Part shown: in pieces, positions 20,892-29,036 of the stretch | How positions within the stretch are numbered: the first letter of the stretch is position 1 | Layout: each line of letters starts with the position of its first letter | Assembly: GCA_943331445.1 (NCBI GenBank) | Contig: CALQLO010000009.1 | Span: forward strand, 1-64,000 | Source of the DNA: Akkermansia muciniphila | GTDB lineage: Bacteria > Verrucomicrobiota > Verrucomicrobiia > Opitutales > UBA953 | Reading direction: 5' to 3' | Length of the DNA: 64,000 bases | Made by a program: the position numbers and the translations under genes | Notes under the pieces: model-generated | Database searches by the model: none | What the model saw: only the letters and a program-made list of their open reading frames with translations | What the model was told of the DNA's origin: nothing

Positions 20892-22311
20892 TACGATGTT
20901 CTTTGACCGGTGATTCGAAGCGTGTGAGTCCTGGGTTAAAGAGCAAGTTGATGTCGGAGGTGGGTCCGTTACGATTTTTGGCCACAATGAGCTGGCGAGA
21001 GTAGCACCCATCCTGCCCCATCTGCTCCGCTTCAGCCTCGGCGGCCTTGCCTTGGCTCATGGGGGGTTTCGAGATTAACATGACGATATCGGCGTCCTGC
21101 TCGATGGAGCCAGACTCACGCAGGTCGGACATGCGAGGCTGGCGAGCTTCGTCCTCGGACTTACGGTTCAACTGGGCCAAGGCGATGATGGGAATCTTGA
21201 ACTCCTTGGCCATGGCCTTGATGCTACGGGATACTTCGGCAATCTGTTGCTCGCGCGGTAAGCCGGAATCCAGTCCGTTAATCAGCTGGATGTAATCGAT
21301 TACAACCATGTCGAGCGGCGTGCGGGCATGGACGCGGCGGCACTTAGCGCGAATTTCCAGGATATTCTGGCCGCCGTTATCATCAACCGTCAACGGGAGG
21401 CCTTGGTACTCCTTGGCGGCCTGTACAAGGTCGAGCTGCATGCGCTCATCAGGGTGGGCCGTACGGAGTTTCTGCATGTTCACCCGGGCACGCGAACAAA
21501 GCAAACGTAGCGCCAGTTCGCGGGCCGGCATTTCAAGGGAGAACAGCAGGACGTTGGCCGGCTTTCGTTCCTCGCTGGGCTTAGGGAAAAGGGCGGCTTC
21601 GATGAAATTCAAGGCGATGGAGGTCTTCCCCATGCCTGGGCGAGCGGCGACGACGATCATCTGGCCAGGCTGAAATCCGTAAGTCAGGGCATTAAGGTCG
21701 GGGAAACCTGTCGGCACGCCTTGGATGGAATTACGATTGCGAATCATCCGCTGGACAAACTCCATCGCCTCCCGAATAGGCACATCGATGGTTTGGGCTG
21801 ATTCGGAAATACGGTCCTCGCTGATGCGGAAGAAGGACTGCTCGACGTCTTCGAGTAAGCGCTCAATGCCCTCGGAATGGGCGTGGGCTTTCTCAACCGT
21901 GGTGACGGCCGTGGAAATCAACTGCCGGAGAAAGTGCTTCTCCCGGATAATCGCGAGCCAGTGCGGAGCGTGGGCACTCGAGGAGATTAACCCCGTGAGT
22001 TCGTTGACGTAGGCAGCGCCGCCGGCAGACTCGAGTTTGCCTTCACGTCGGAGCTGTTCCGTGAGAGTGATTTCATCGACGCCGGTACTCGCCTGGGAAA
22101 GCTTGACGGCGATATCGTAGATATCTTGGTGCTTGGGATCGAAGAAGTAATCAGGCGTGACGCGTTGCTCGAGGCAGCGCTGGAGGGTGTCGCCGCCGTC
22201 GACGATGATACTGGCAATCAACCCGCGCTCGGCATCGAGATTGTGGGGCGGGACGCGGTCGCCGTAATTAGGCTGGGTATCGCGTCGTTGACGCTGGGGT
22301 CTTTCGGCCAT
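20884..22311 (-). CDS. dnaB: Replicative DNA helicase DnaB
   Basis: Hexameric 5'-3' helicase that unwinds DNA at the replication fork. The N-terminal DnaG-interaction domain opens with PPHNLDAERGLIASI, and the RecA-like motor carries Walker A ARPGMGKTS and Walker B VVIDYIQLI, then SEDEARQPRMSDLRESGSIEQ near the end. 475 residues, no intein. It is in the rplI-dnaB order common in bacteria. Its 3' end overlaps the bamA start by 8 bases. Confidence 0.96.
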   Translation of the reverse strand: MAERPQRQRRDTQPNYGDRVPPHNLDAERGLIASIIVDGGDTLQRCLEQRVTPDYFFDPKHQDIYDIAVKLSQASTGVDEITLTEQLRREGKLESAGGAAYVNELTGLISSSAHAPHWLAIIREKHFLRQLISTAVTTVEKAHAHSEGIERLLEDVEQSFFRISEDRISESAQTIDVPIREAMEFVQRMIRNRNSIQGVPTGFPDLNALTYGFQPGQMIVVAARPGMGKTSIALNFIEAALFPKPSEERKPANVLLFSLEMPARELALRLLCSRARVNMQKLRTAHPDERMQLDLVQAAKEYQGLPLTVDDNGGQNILEIRAKCRRVHARTPLDMVVIDYIQLINGLDSGLPREQQIAEVSRSIKAMAKEFKIPIIALAQLNRKSEDEARQPRMSDLRESGSIEQDADIVMLISKPPMSQGKAAEAEAEQMGQDGCYSRQLIVAKNRNGPTSDINLLFNPGLTRFESPVKEHRNE

Positions 22312-22419
22312 GAGAGAAAGGAAGTGTGCGGAGCGGCGGAGGGGAGGACAGCGCCAAAAGCCGCCGACCGTTCACGCCTTGTTCACGGGCCTATTCACAG
22401 GCGGCAGCAAGGCCGAGAA

Positions 22420-22458
22420 AGAAAAAAGGCGCGAAGCCAGAGCTTCGCGCCTTTTAAG
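22420..22458 (-). terminator. Terminator-like hairpin after rplI
   Basis: 14-bp stem AAAAGGCGCGAAGC with a 4-base loop. On the minus strand it is followed by a run of T (TTTTTTCTTTC). It lies between rplI and dnaB and probably reduces or stops transcription into dnaB. Confidence 0.7.
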
Positions 22459-22473
22459 GGGTCGCTGAGCGGA

Positions 22474-23043
22474 TTACTCGGACTTGGCCGGCTTGTCCTT
22501 GCGAGGCTTGCGGGCCTTCTTGCTCTTATCATCGCGATACTCGCGCTCTTCAGCCTCAGGGGCCTCTTCGGCGGTGGGCTCGATCGGGTTCTCGGAGACC
22601 ACTTCGAACTCCTGCTCGACCATGACAGAGCCATGGAGACGGATGCTGGTGGTATGCTTGCCGAGAAGCTTGACGGGGCCTTGGCCGAGGTGGATGCGCT
22701 TGCGCTCGATTTCGATACCATGCTCGGCGAGCTTCGAGGAGATTTCGGCGGTGCTGATTGCGCCGAACATCTTGCCTCCTTCGCCGGTCTTGACGGCGAA
22801 GACGAGCTTCACCGAAGCCAGCTTGGCGGCCGTGGCGTTGGCGGTTTCGAGATCGCGAGCCTCGCGAGATTCGCGGGCCTTCTTGAGGGCCTCGACGTAT
22901 TTCGTGTTGGAGCGACTGACGGGGAGCGCGATGCCCTGCGGAAGCAGGAAGTTGCGCGCGAAGCCCGCGCGGACGCGGACTTGCTCGCCTTCGGCGCCTA
23001 GGCCGTCGACGGGCTTGATGAGGAGAACTTCGGTGAATGCCAT
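22474..23043 (-). CDS. rplI: 50S ribosomal protein L9
   Basis: Binds 23S rRNA near the L1 stalk. The N-terminal domain reads EVLLIKPVDGLGAEGEQVRVRAG and FARNFLLPQGIA, the L9 signature. A long connecting helix and C-terminal domain follow (KMFGAISTAEISSKL, HTTSIRLHG). At 189 residues it is about 40 longer than usual because of a charged tail rich in Glu, Lys and Arg (residues 150-189), a likely disordered extension. Order is ssb then rplI, with no rpsR between. Confidence 0.94.
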   Translation of the reverse strand: MAFTEVLLIKPVDGLGAEGEQVRVRAGFARNFLLPQGIALPVSRSNTKYVEALKKARESREARDLETANATAAKLASVKLVFAVKTGEGGKMFGAISTAEISSKLAEHGIEIERKRIHLGQGPVKLLGKHTTSIRLHGSVMVEQEFEVVSENPIEPTAEEAPEAEEREYRDDKSKKARKPRKDKPAKSE

Positions 23044-23079
23044 GTTATGCTCTTGCTTGGGTTATAAGGTTATAGGTGA

Positions 23080-23517
23080 TCAGAAAGGGACGTCGTCGCC
23101 GCCGTTATCAGGCGCGGGCGAAGGGCTGTCGTTGCCGCCGCGGGAGCGAGGAGCGGAACCGCCCTCTTCGCCACCTTGGGCTTTGCCGCCGATGAAAGTG
23201 AAGTTTTCGAGGACGACGCCGAGGCGCGAACGCTTCTCGCCTGTCTTCTTGTCTTCCCACTGGTCGAGCTTGAGTCGGCCTTCGACCAGAATGCCGGAGC
23301 CCTTACCGCAATACTTGGCGATGATTTCAGCCTGCTTGCCGTAGCTCTCGATGTCGACGTAGGTGACTTCTTCGCGCTTCTCGCCTTCCTTGGTCGTGTA
23401 GGCCCGGTTGACGGCGAGTGAAAACTTGGTGAGGGCCTGACCGGACGGAAGGGCGCGGGCCTCAGGATCCCGGGTCATATTGCCCGCGAGAATAACGCGA
23501 TTAAAGGAGGAGGCCAC
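23080..23517 (-). CDS. ssb: Single-stranded DNA-binding protein
   Basis: Coats single-stranded DNA during replication and repair. The OB-fold begins ASSFNRVILAGNMTRDPEAR and includes WEDKKTGEKRSRLGVV. A Gly/Ser-rich linker leads to the acidic tip DDVPF that recruits partner proteins. 145 residues. It lies 21 bases after rpsF and 36 before rplI, in an rpsF-ssb-rplI order. Confidence 0.95.
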   Translation of the reverse strand: MASSFNRVILAGNMTRDPEARALPSGQALTKFSLAVNRAYTTKEGEKREEVTYVDIESYGKQAEIIAKYCGKGSGILVEGRLKLDQWEDKKTGEKRSRLGVVLENFTFIGGKAQGGEEGGSAPRSRGGNDSPSPAPDNGGDDVPF

Positions 23518-23538
23518 GGCGAGAAAAGTCGGTGGTGA

Positions 23539-23844
23539 TTACTTGCCGACCTGGACCAGCATACGATTGACCGTACGGTCGAGGCGCAGCTTTTCGCGGA
23601 AGGCGGTCGGGGCCGTGACTGGTCCCTCGAAGTGGAACTGGACGTAGAGGCCGGAAGGGAACTTGCGGTCCACGACGCGGCTAAATTCTTTTTGGCCGAG
23701 ATTTTCGACTTCGGTGACGGTGCAATCGATGGACTTGATGACTTCCTTGAGACGGTCGATGACGGTCTCGGGAGCATCGACGGACCCGCGGAGGTCGAGG
23801 ATGAGGCTGGCGCGGTAAGCGCGGCGGATCGTGGCGGTGGTCAT
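23539..23844 (-). CDS. rpsF: 30S ribosomal protein S6
   Basis: 101-residue S6. The ferredoxin-like fold shows YRASLILDLRGSVDAPETVI and, near the end, FREKLRLDRTVNRMLVQV, the S6 signature. Its ATG overlaps the pth stop as ATGA, which suggests translational coupling. S6 normally forms a heterodimer with S18 on the ribosome platform, but rpsR is not in this cluster. Confidence 0.92.
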   Translation of the reverse strand: MTTATIRRAYRASLILDLRGSVDAPETVIDRLKEVIKSIDCTVTEVENLGQKEFSRVVDRKFPSGLYVQFHFEGPVTAPTAFREKLRLDRTVNRMLVQVGK

Positions 23845-24425
23845 GGTGATGGTGGTTTTCTGTTGGTGAGGTTTTGGGCGGCCGGGAGGCCTTGGGAAAG
23901 GAGGGTTTCGAAACTGCGGGTGAAGTCAGGGATGCGTTGAGTGAGGCTGGTCAGGTCGGCGTCAGGAAAGCGGCCGAGGACGTGGTCGGCGAGGTCTTGC
24001 TCTGGGTGCTTCTTCGGTCCGATGCCCAGACGGGCGCGGACGAATTGGTCGCCGAGGTGGCGGATGCAACTGGCCACGCCGTTGTGTCCGGCGGCGGAAC
24101 CTCCCAGGGAGAGGCGGAGCTGACCGGGCTCGAACGCGATGTCATCATGGAGAACAACGAGCTCGCTGAGCTCGATCCGGTGAAACCGGAGGAAGGACGC
24201 AAGGGGCGTCCCGCTGTCGTTCATAAAGGAGAGTGGCTTGATCAGCTGCACGGAGAGACCTCCGAGTGTGACTTTGGCGACTGCAGCCGGAAAACGGCTT
24301 TCTTCCTTCCACTTCGCCCCAGCCTTGTCGGCCAGTGCGTCGATGACAATCCACGCGGCGTTGTGCCGGGTGGCGGAATATTCTCGGCCGGGATTGCCGA
24401 GGGCGGCGAAGACCGAGAATGACAT
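23841..24425 (-). CDS. pth: Peptidyl-tRNA hydrolase
   Basis: Releases tRNA from peptidyl-tRNAs that drop off the ribosome. Signatures are FAALGNPGREYSATRHNAAW with the catalytic His, LIKPLSFMNDSG, VLHDDIAFEPGQLRLSLGGSAAGHNG and the late ARLGIG. 194 residues is typical. It follows rplY, the usual rplY-pth pairing, and its stop overlaps the rpsF start by 4 bases. Confidence 0.94.
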   Translation of the reverse strand: MSFSVFAALGNPGREYSATRHNAAWIVIDALADKAGAKWKEESRFPAAVAKVTLGGLSVQLIKPLSFMNDSGTPLASFLRFHRIELSELVVLHDDIAFEPGQLRLSLGGSAAGHNGVASCIRHLGDQFVRARLGIGPKKHPEQDLADHVLGRFPDADLTSLTQRIPDFTRSFETLLSQGLPAAQNLTNRKPPSP

Positions 24426-24467
24426 TTGACTTCAAAGAACAGGTACCGGGGACGCCCGGCGCGGAAA

Positions 24468-25160
24468 TTACTTCTTGGCGGCAGGAGCAGCAGCGGCCGC
24501 AGGAGCGGCGCCAGCGGCAGGAGCGGCACCAGCGGCAGGCGCGGCGGCTCCATCGGCTCCAGGGGCAGCGGCAGCACCGACGACTGGCTCGGGTGCGGCT
24601 TCTTCTTCGGCCATTTCGGAGCAGACAATGACGACGCGCTTCGGGTCGCCTGGGAAAGTGATGCCCTTGGGGGCCTTGACCTCGCCGACGTGGATGGACT
24701 CGTTGACTTTGAGCTCAGTGACATCGATTTCGATGAACTCGGGGAGATCCTTCGGGAGACAGCGGACGTTAATGGTCTGCGAAACGATGGCGAGCGTACC
24801 ACCGTCGGTCTTAACGCCATGGGCTTCACCAATGGCGCGCACGGGAATCGCGGCGGTCATCGGGGAATTCGGGTCAATCTCCATGATATCGATATGGAGG
24901 AACTTCTGGGTGATCGGGTGGCGCTGGAATTCCTTAATGAGGGAAAGCATCTTCTTGCCGTCGACATTGAGGTCGATCAACGAGGCTGCATTACCCTTGG
25001 CACGCATGAGGTCGCGGAAAGCTTCCTGGGCGACAGCGACGCTCTGGTTGCCGGATTTGCCGTAGATAATGGCAGGAATGGATCCATCGGCACGGAGGCG
25101 ACGGGCGGGTCCGCGGCCATGGAGTGCGCGGCTGGTGACGTTAAGGGTGAGCTGCTTCAT
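24468..25160 (-). CDS. rplY: 50S ribosomal protein L25/CTC type
   Basis: Binds 5S rRNA. The N-terminal domain (LNVTSRALHGRGPARRLRADGSIPAIIYG) is L25-like, followed by the C-terminal beta domain typical of the longer CTC/TL5 form (VRCLPKDLPEFIEIDVTEL, HVGEVKAPKGITFP). The last 45 or so residues are almost only Ala, Pro and Gly with a Lys-Lys end, a low-complexity tail not needed for the fold. The gene heads the minus-strand ribosome and replication array. Confidence 0.92.
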   Translation of the reverse strand: MKQLTLNVTSRALHGRGPARRLRADGSIPAIIYGKSGNQSVAVAQEAFRDLMRAKGNAASLIDLNVDGKKMLSLIKEFQRHPITQKFLHIDIMEIDPNSPMTAAIPVRAIGEAHGVKTDGGTLAIVSQTINVRCLPKDLPEFIEIDVTELKVNESIHVGEVKAPKGITFPGDPKRVVIVCSEMAEEEAAPEPVVGAAAAPGADGAAAPAAGAAPAAGAAPAAAAAPAAKK

Positions 25161-25277
25161 GTTGGTGTAAGGTCTTTTGGTGCCTGGTAAGTCGCGGACC
25201 CGCGTTGTGCGGCCGTGCCTTGCCCAGGGAAAGGAGGGTCGAACCTGATAAACCCAGCCCCAGAAGCAAGCGGTAAA

Positions 25278-25312
25278 TTAAAAGGGGGTCTTCCAAGTGG
25301 AAAACCCCCTCA
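25278..25312 (-). terminator. Hairpin in the intergenic gap, probable minus-strand terminator
   Basis: On the minus strand GGGGGTTTTCCA pairs with TGGAAGACCCCC (one wobble) and is followed by TTTTAATTT. It sits 3' of no minus-strand stop directly, lying between rplY (starts 25160) and the stop of the haem protein gene at 25337, so it terminates the latter gene before the rplY promoter. Confidence 0.75.
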
Positions 25313-25336
25313 AAACGGCCTTCGGGGTGCCCGGGC

Positions 25337-28042
25337 TTACTTATAGGTGGCGAGGAAGGCGGCTACGTCGGCCACATCTTGGGCGCTCAGTCCCAACTGC
25401 TCGCCGGACATCATCAGGGAGCGGGTCATCTTAGTCTGGCCACCCGTAACGCGATCCTTGGGGACCAGTTGAGTAATGCCGCCGGTGGAGGTAATTACGA
25501 TGGGGTCATTATACGACATGAGGCGGCCATCGATTTGGCCGCCAGCCTTGAGCTTCAGGGTGACACCTTCGTAACCCAGGGCGATTTCGGCCGAGGGGTT
25601 GACGATGGCGCGGACGAGGGCCTCACGGCTCTGGCGGGAAGCCCAACCCTTAAGTTCCGGGCCATAAGCCGGGCCATTGCCATTCAGCTGGTGGCACATG
25701 ATGCAGCGCTGGGCGAGGGCGGCACCCTTGGTGGCGTTGCCGGTCTTAGAGAGCACATCCTGCTCAGTGAACGTGCCGGCCAGGGCTTCGGGAACCTGAA
25801 TGGCGTTCACGACCACCTTCTTGGCGTCGTAGACTCCGGCGTTTTTAAGTTCGTTGCGGATATCAAACGTCGACCACGTCCCCGTCATACGCATGAGAGC
25901 CCAGCCCTTGGCTTCGGAGGCGGAAGGCGATCCTTCGGCACAGAGTTTGATCATCGCGAGAGCGGCTTCCTTCGTCTCAACAAAGGAAAGCGACTCGACG
26001 GCGAGCGAGCGCGACGCTTGTGAAACCTTGGCGGAAGAAGCGCGGGCGACAAACTCCGAGACCGAGGAAGCCGGGTGCAGGAGCCAAGCGATACGCTCGA
26101 CGGCCGGGGACCACGCTTCAGGACCATCTTTGGCGAGTTCTGACTTCACGGCGGACCACACGGCGTCCTGTTTATTGGCTGAACCGATGCCGAAGGCAGC
26201 GACGGAGTTCTTGTCCGTCACATCAAGTTGACGAGCCAGCTCGATCAGAATCGGTAAGGCCTTGTCTGCGGCGACGGTATGCAACGAGGTGGCGACGTCG
26301 CGGCGCACGGCGACATCGGCGTCCTTGGCAAGGTCAGCGGCGATGCCCACGGTATCGTGACCTGCACGGCGCAGCGACTGGAAGGCGAGACGACGCAGCG
26401 AAGGGTTCGAATCCTTGAGCAAAGCCTTGGCACGGGAAACGCCTTCATCACCAAGGTACGGGAGCAGCCACACGCCACGCGCGGCGACATAAGGATTAGC
26501 ATCGCGCAGGACTTCCGCGACCGCCGGAAGGGACTTCGCGCCGAAACCCTTGAGCGCGTTGAACCCAAGGTGGCGGACGTTCACGGCCGGATTGCGTAGC
26601 ACGGCAGCGGCGCCTTCAGGAGTGGAGAGGTCGACCTTCGGGATCACGGATTTGAAGCCCTTAGGGGCGATACGATAGATCGCGCCAGTGCAGGTGTCGT
26701 CGAGCGTCTGGTGGCCACCCACGCGGGAGTCGTACCAGTCAGCAACATAGATAGCGCCATCCGGACCGACGGTGACATCGGACGGACGGAACATGATACG
26801 CTCATTCGGCTTAGCGGTCGCCGCGGTCTTGATCTTATGGAAGTCAGTACCTTCGAATTCGCGAGTGGGATTCGAGGTGATTAAGTCCTTACGCGTATCG
26901 GCATTGAGGGCGTAGGTGCCCTTCTGGGCGGCGAGTTTGTAAGCCAGCACCGTGTTGCGAGACGGCTCGCAATTCAGAAGGGTGCCTTCCCAGGCGGCAC
27001 CAAGGGCCCCGTTTTCGTAAACAGTGATACCCGTGGGCGAACCTGAACCGTAAACATCGCCGACATCCATCGTGTCGGGGTCGTCCTGACGCCAGTGAGC
27101 GCGAGGCGTCGACTGTCCGGGGCGTTTAACGGAATTATAGCTAGCGCCGCTGGGGGTGGTGTAGCCGGCCGAACCGTATTCGAGCACGAAGGAAGTGCGG
27201 CAGCTCTGGGAGTCGTCGTTGTCGCCTTGGAAAAGATCGCCGAGCGAAGACGGGAAGCTCTCGAAACTATTGCGGTAACCGTTACCGAGGATTTCGAGAT
27301 TCGTGCCGTCGGCGTTGAGGCGACCAGAGAAGCCCGAGGACCAGATAAACCCATCATCGCTCTTGGCGCCGGCAACAGCCTTCGGGTCGTAGGGCCACTT
27401 GCCGCCGCGCTGGTCGACATAACCGCTCGAGATACGAAAAGCCTTACCCGACTTGTCGGTGATTTCGCCGCCGCAATTACCGGCGTTGATGTAGAGCTTG
27501 CCGTCCGGGCCAGCGACCACCGCATGGAGCGAGTGGTCATGATCCTGGCCGCCAAAGCCCGTGAGGAAGACTTCCTTCTTGTCGACCGCTGGGTCAAACT
27601 TGCCGTCACGATTGACGTCGGTGAACTTATAGACCGTCGGGGAGTGGGAGACGTAAACGACGTTATCGATGACGGCGATGCCGAGAGGCGAGGTCCACTC
27701 CGGATCCTGAACGAAAGTATTCACCGAATCTGCGAAGCCCTGTCCCTTGGTGTCGCTTAAGACGATGACGCGGTCGCCTTCGGCGCGGCGCTTCCCGCCC
27801 TTGTTATAGACGCGGTAGTTGACGCCTTCATTCACCCAGAGCCGACCTTGAGCATCGAAATCGATGTTGGTGGGATTGGCGAGCATCGGGGAGCGGGCCC
27901 AGACCGTCACCTCGAGCCCTTCCGGGACTTGGAAAAGATTCAGTGCGACCGAACCGCCTTCGGAGGGCTGGTAAGGAGCAGGGGGCGTGGGGGCTGCGTA
28001 AAGGGAAGCAGCAGCCAGGAGGGACAGGGCTAGGCGGGGCAT
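25337..28042 (-). CDS. Exported PVC-type membrane-bound dehydrogenase with HEAT repeats and c-type haem site
   Basis: 901-residue protein of the family often named 'putative membrane-bound dehydrogenase' in Planctomycetes and Verrucomicrobia. It has a signal peptide (MPRLALSLLAAASLYAAP), then a beta-propeller related to sorbosone/PQQ dehydrogenases (about 30-440, with NPTNIDFDAQGRLWVNEG and VTVGPDGAIYVADWYDSR). HEAT-like helical repeats come next (about 465-700). A cytochrome-c-like domain has CIMCH at 780-784. The likely role is oxidising a sugar or related compound in the periplasm and passing electrons to the haem. Substrate and cofactor are unknown. Its neighbours are an exported isomerase-like protein and a sorbosone dehydrogenase-like protein on the same strand. 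Confidence 0.85.
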   Translation of the reverse strand: MPRLALSLLAAASLYAAPTPPAPYQPSEGGSVALNLFQVPEGLEVTVWARSPMLANPTNIDFDAQGRLWVNEGVNYRVYNKGGKRRAEGDRVIVLSDTKGQGFADSVNTFVQDPEWTSPLGIAVIDNVVYVSHSPTVYKFTDVNRDGKFDPAVDKKEVFLTGFGGQDHDHSLHAVVAGPDGKLYINAGNCGGEITDKSGKAFRISSGYVDQRGGKWPYDPKAVAGAKSDDGFIWSSGFSGRLNADGTNLEILGNGYRNSFESFPSSLGDLFQGDNDDSQSCRTSFVLEYGSAGYTTPSGASYNSVKRPGQSTPRAHWRQDDPDTMDVGDVYGSGSPTGITVYENGALGAAWEGTLLNCEPSRNTVLAYKLAAQKGTYALNADTRKDLITSNPTREFEGTDFHKIKTAATAKPNERIMFRPSDVTVGPDGAIYVADWYDSRVGGHQTLDDTCTGAIYRIAPKGFKSVIPKVDLSTPEGAAAVLRNPAVNVRHLGFNALKGFGAKSLPAVAEVLRDANPYVAARGVWLLPYLGDEGVSRAKALLKDSNPSLRRLAFQSLRRAGHDTVGIAADLAKDADVAVRRDVATSLHTVAADKALPILIELARQLDVTDKNSVAAFGIGSANKQDAVWSAVKSELAKDGPEAWSPAVERIAWLLHPASSVSEFVARASSAKVSQASRSLAVESLSFVETKEAALAMIKLCAEGSPSASEAKGWALMRMTGTWSTFDIRNELKNAGVYDAKKVVVNAIQVPEALAGTFTEQDVLSKTGNATKGAALAQRCIMCHQLNGNGPAYGPELKGWASRQSREALVRAIVNPSAEIALGYEGVTLKLKAGGQIDGRLMSYNDPIVITSTGGITQLVPKDRVTGGQTKMTRSLMMSGEQLGLSAQDVADVAAFLATYK

Positions 28043-28122
28043 GGCGGGAGTTAAATGACTACACCCCCAAACAGGACAAGTTCCAGCCTAAGTTTACAGG
28101 AATCCCCTAGCCCACCCCTGGA

Positions 28123-29031
28123 TTAGGACCACCACTCCTTGAGGGTGGCGAAGTCCTTGCGGGTGGCCTCGACGGCGACCTTCAGAGCCCCCGGATCCGT
28201 GACCTTGTCCTTAAGGTACTCAACGTGGAGGCAGACGGGGCCCGAGTAATTGGACTTACGCAGGAGGACAACGGCATCCTTCCCGACGGTCCCTTCTGAA
28301 AGCGGACAGCCTTCCGGCACCCTCCCCTTCCAGGTGAAACTCTTAAAATAAACCATCGAAATATGGTCACGGGCGAGGGCTAGGTGATTCGGCCAAGACA
28401 GGCCGCCCTCCACCATCGCGTGAAAGAAGTCAAAGTTCCAGGAAAGCTCGTCGGGGCGATAGTCCTTCATCAAGGTCGCCATGTCCCAGATCGCGGCGCC
28501 GATATTCTTCGGGCCAGAGTGATTCTGATAGCAGGGCAGAATGCCAACCTGCTTACTAAGCACCACCAGCTCCTTGAGTCGGGGACGAATCTCATCGAGC
28601 TCGCCCCAAAGTGATTTCTTTCCGGAGTACGGATACCACTTCATGCGGTAACGCGGAATGCCTAGCGTGCGGGCCGTGCGCAGTACTTTCTCGGACCGAT
28701 CGGCATCGTTCACCTCATTGATGTCTGAGGTCATGAGTGTGATGGAGACGCCGCACTTTTTAAAAGCCTCAACCAGTTTCGGGAGGTCTTCTTCGACGCG
28801 TGCCGGCTCGACGTGGCCGCCTTTACGCACGGGGGCCTCGATGCCCTTAAAGCCAAGTTCCGCGACAGTCTCGGCGAGTTGATTGTAAGGTAGCCCGACG
28901 AGATGCTTCGTGAAGAGGCTGAATTCAGGGGCCTTCGGCGCAGGCCCAGCTGCGCTCGCAAGCACCGGCCGCAGCATAGCCCCCGCCATCAACGCACCGG
29001 TGTGACCCAGCATGGAGCGGCGAGAAAGCAT
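28123..29031 (-). CDS. Tat-exported sugar phosphate isomerase/epimerase-like protein
   Basis: 302 residues of the xylose-isomerase-like TIM barrel (AP endonuclease 2) superfamily. The N terminus MLSRRSMLGHTGALMAGAML has a twin-arginine motif, so the folded protein is probably exported, as is common for these proteins in Verrucomicrobia. Barrel features include LGFKGIEAPVRKGGHVEP, ILPCYQNHSGP and WNFDFFHAM, with metal-ligand-type Glu and His residues. The substrate is unknown; sugar epimers or keto-sugars are plausible. It begins 5 bases after the stop of the sorbosone dehydrogenase-like gene. Confidence 0.8.
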   Translation of the reverse strand: MLSRRSMLGHTGALMAGAMLRPVLASAAGPAPKAPEFSLFTKHLVGLPYNQLAETVAELGFKGIEAPVRKGGHVEPARVEEDLPKLVEAFKKCGVSITLMTSDINEVNDADRSEKVLRTARTLGIPRYRMKWYPYSGKKSLWGELDEIRPRLKELVVLSKQVGILPCYQNHSGPKNIGAAIWDMATLMKDYRPDELSWNFDFFHAMVEGGLSWPNHLALARDHISMVYFKSFTWKGRVPEGCPLSEGTVGKDAVVLLRKSNYSGPVCLHVEYLKDKVTDPGALKVAVEATRKDFATLKEWWS

Positions 29032-29036
29032 GCGGG

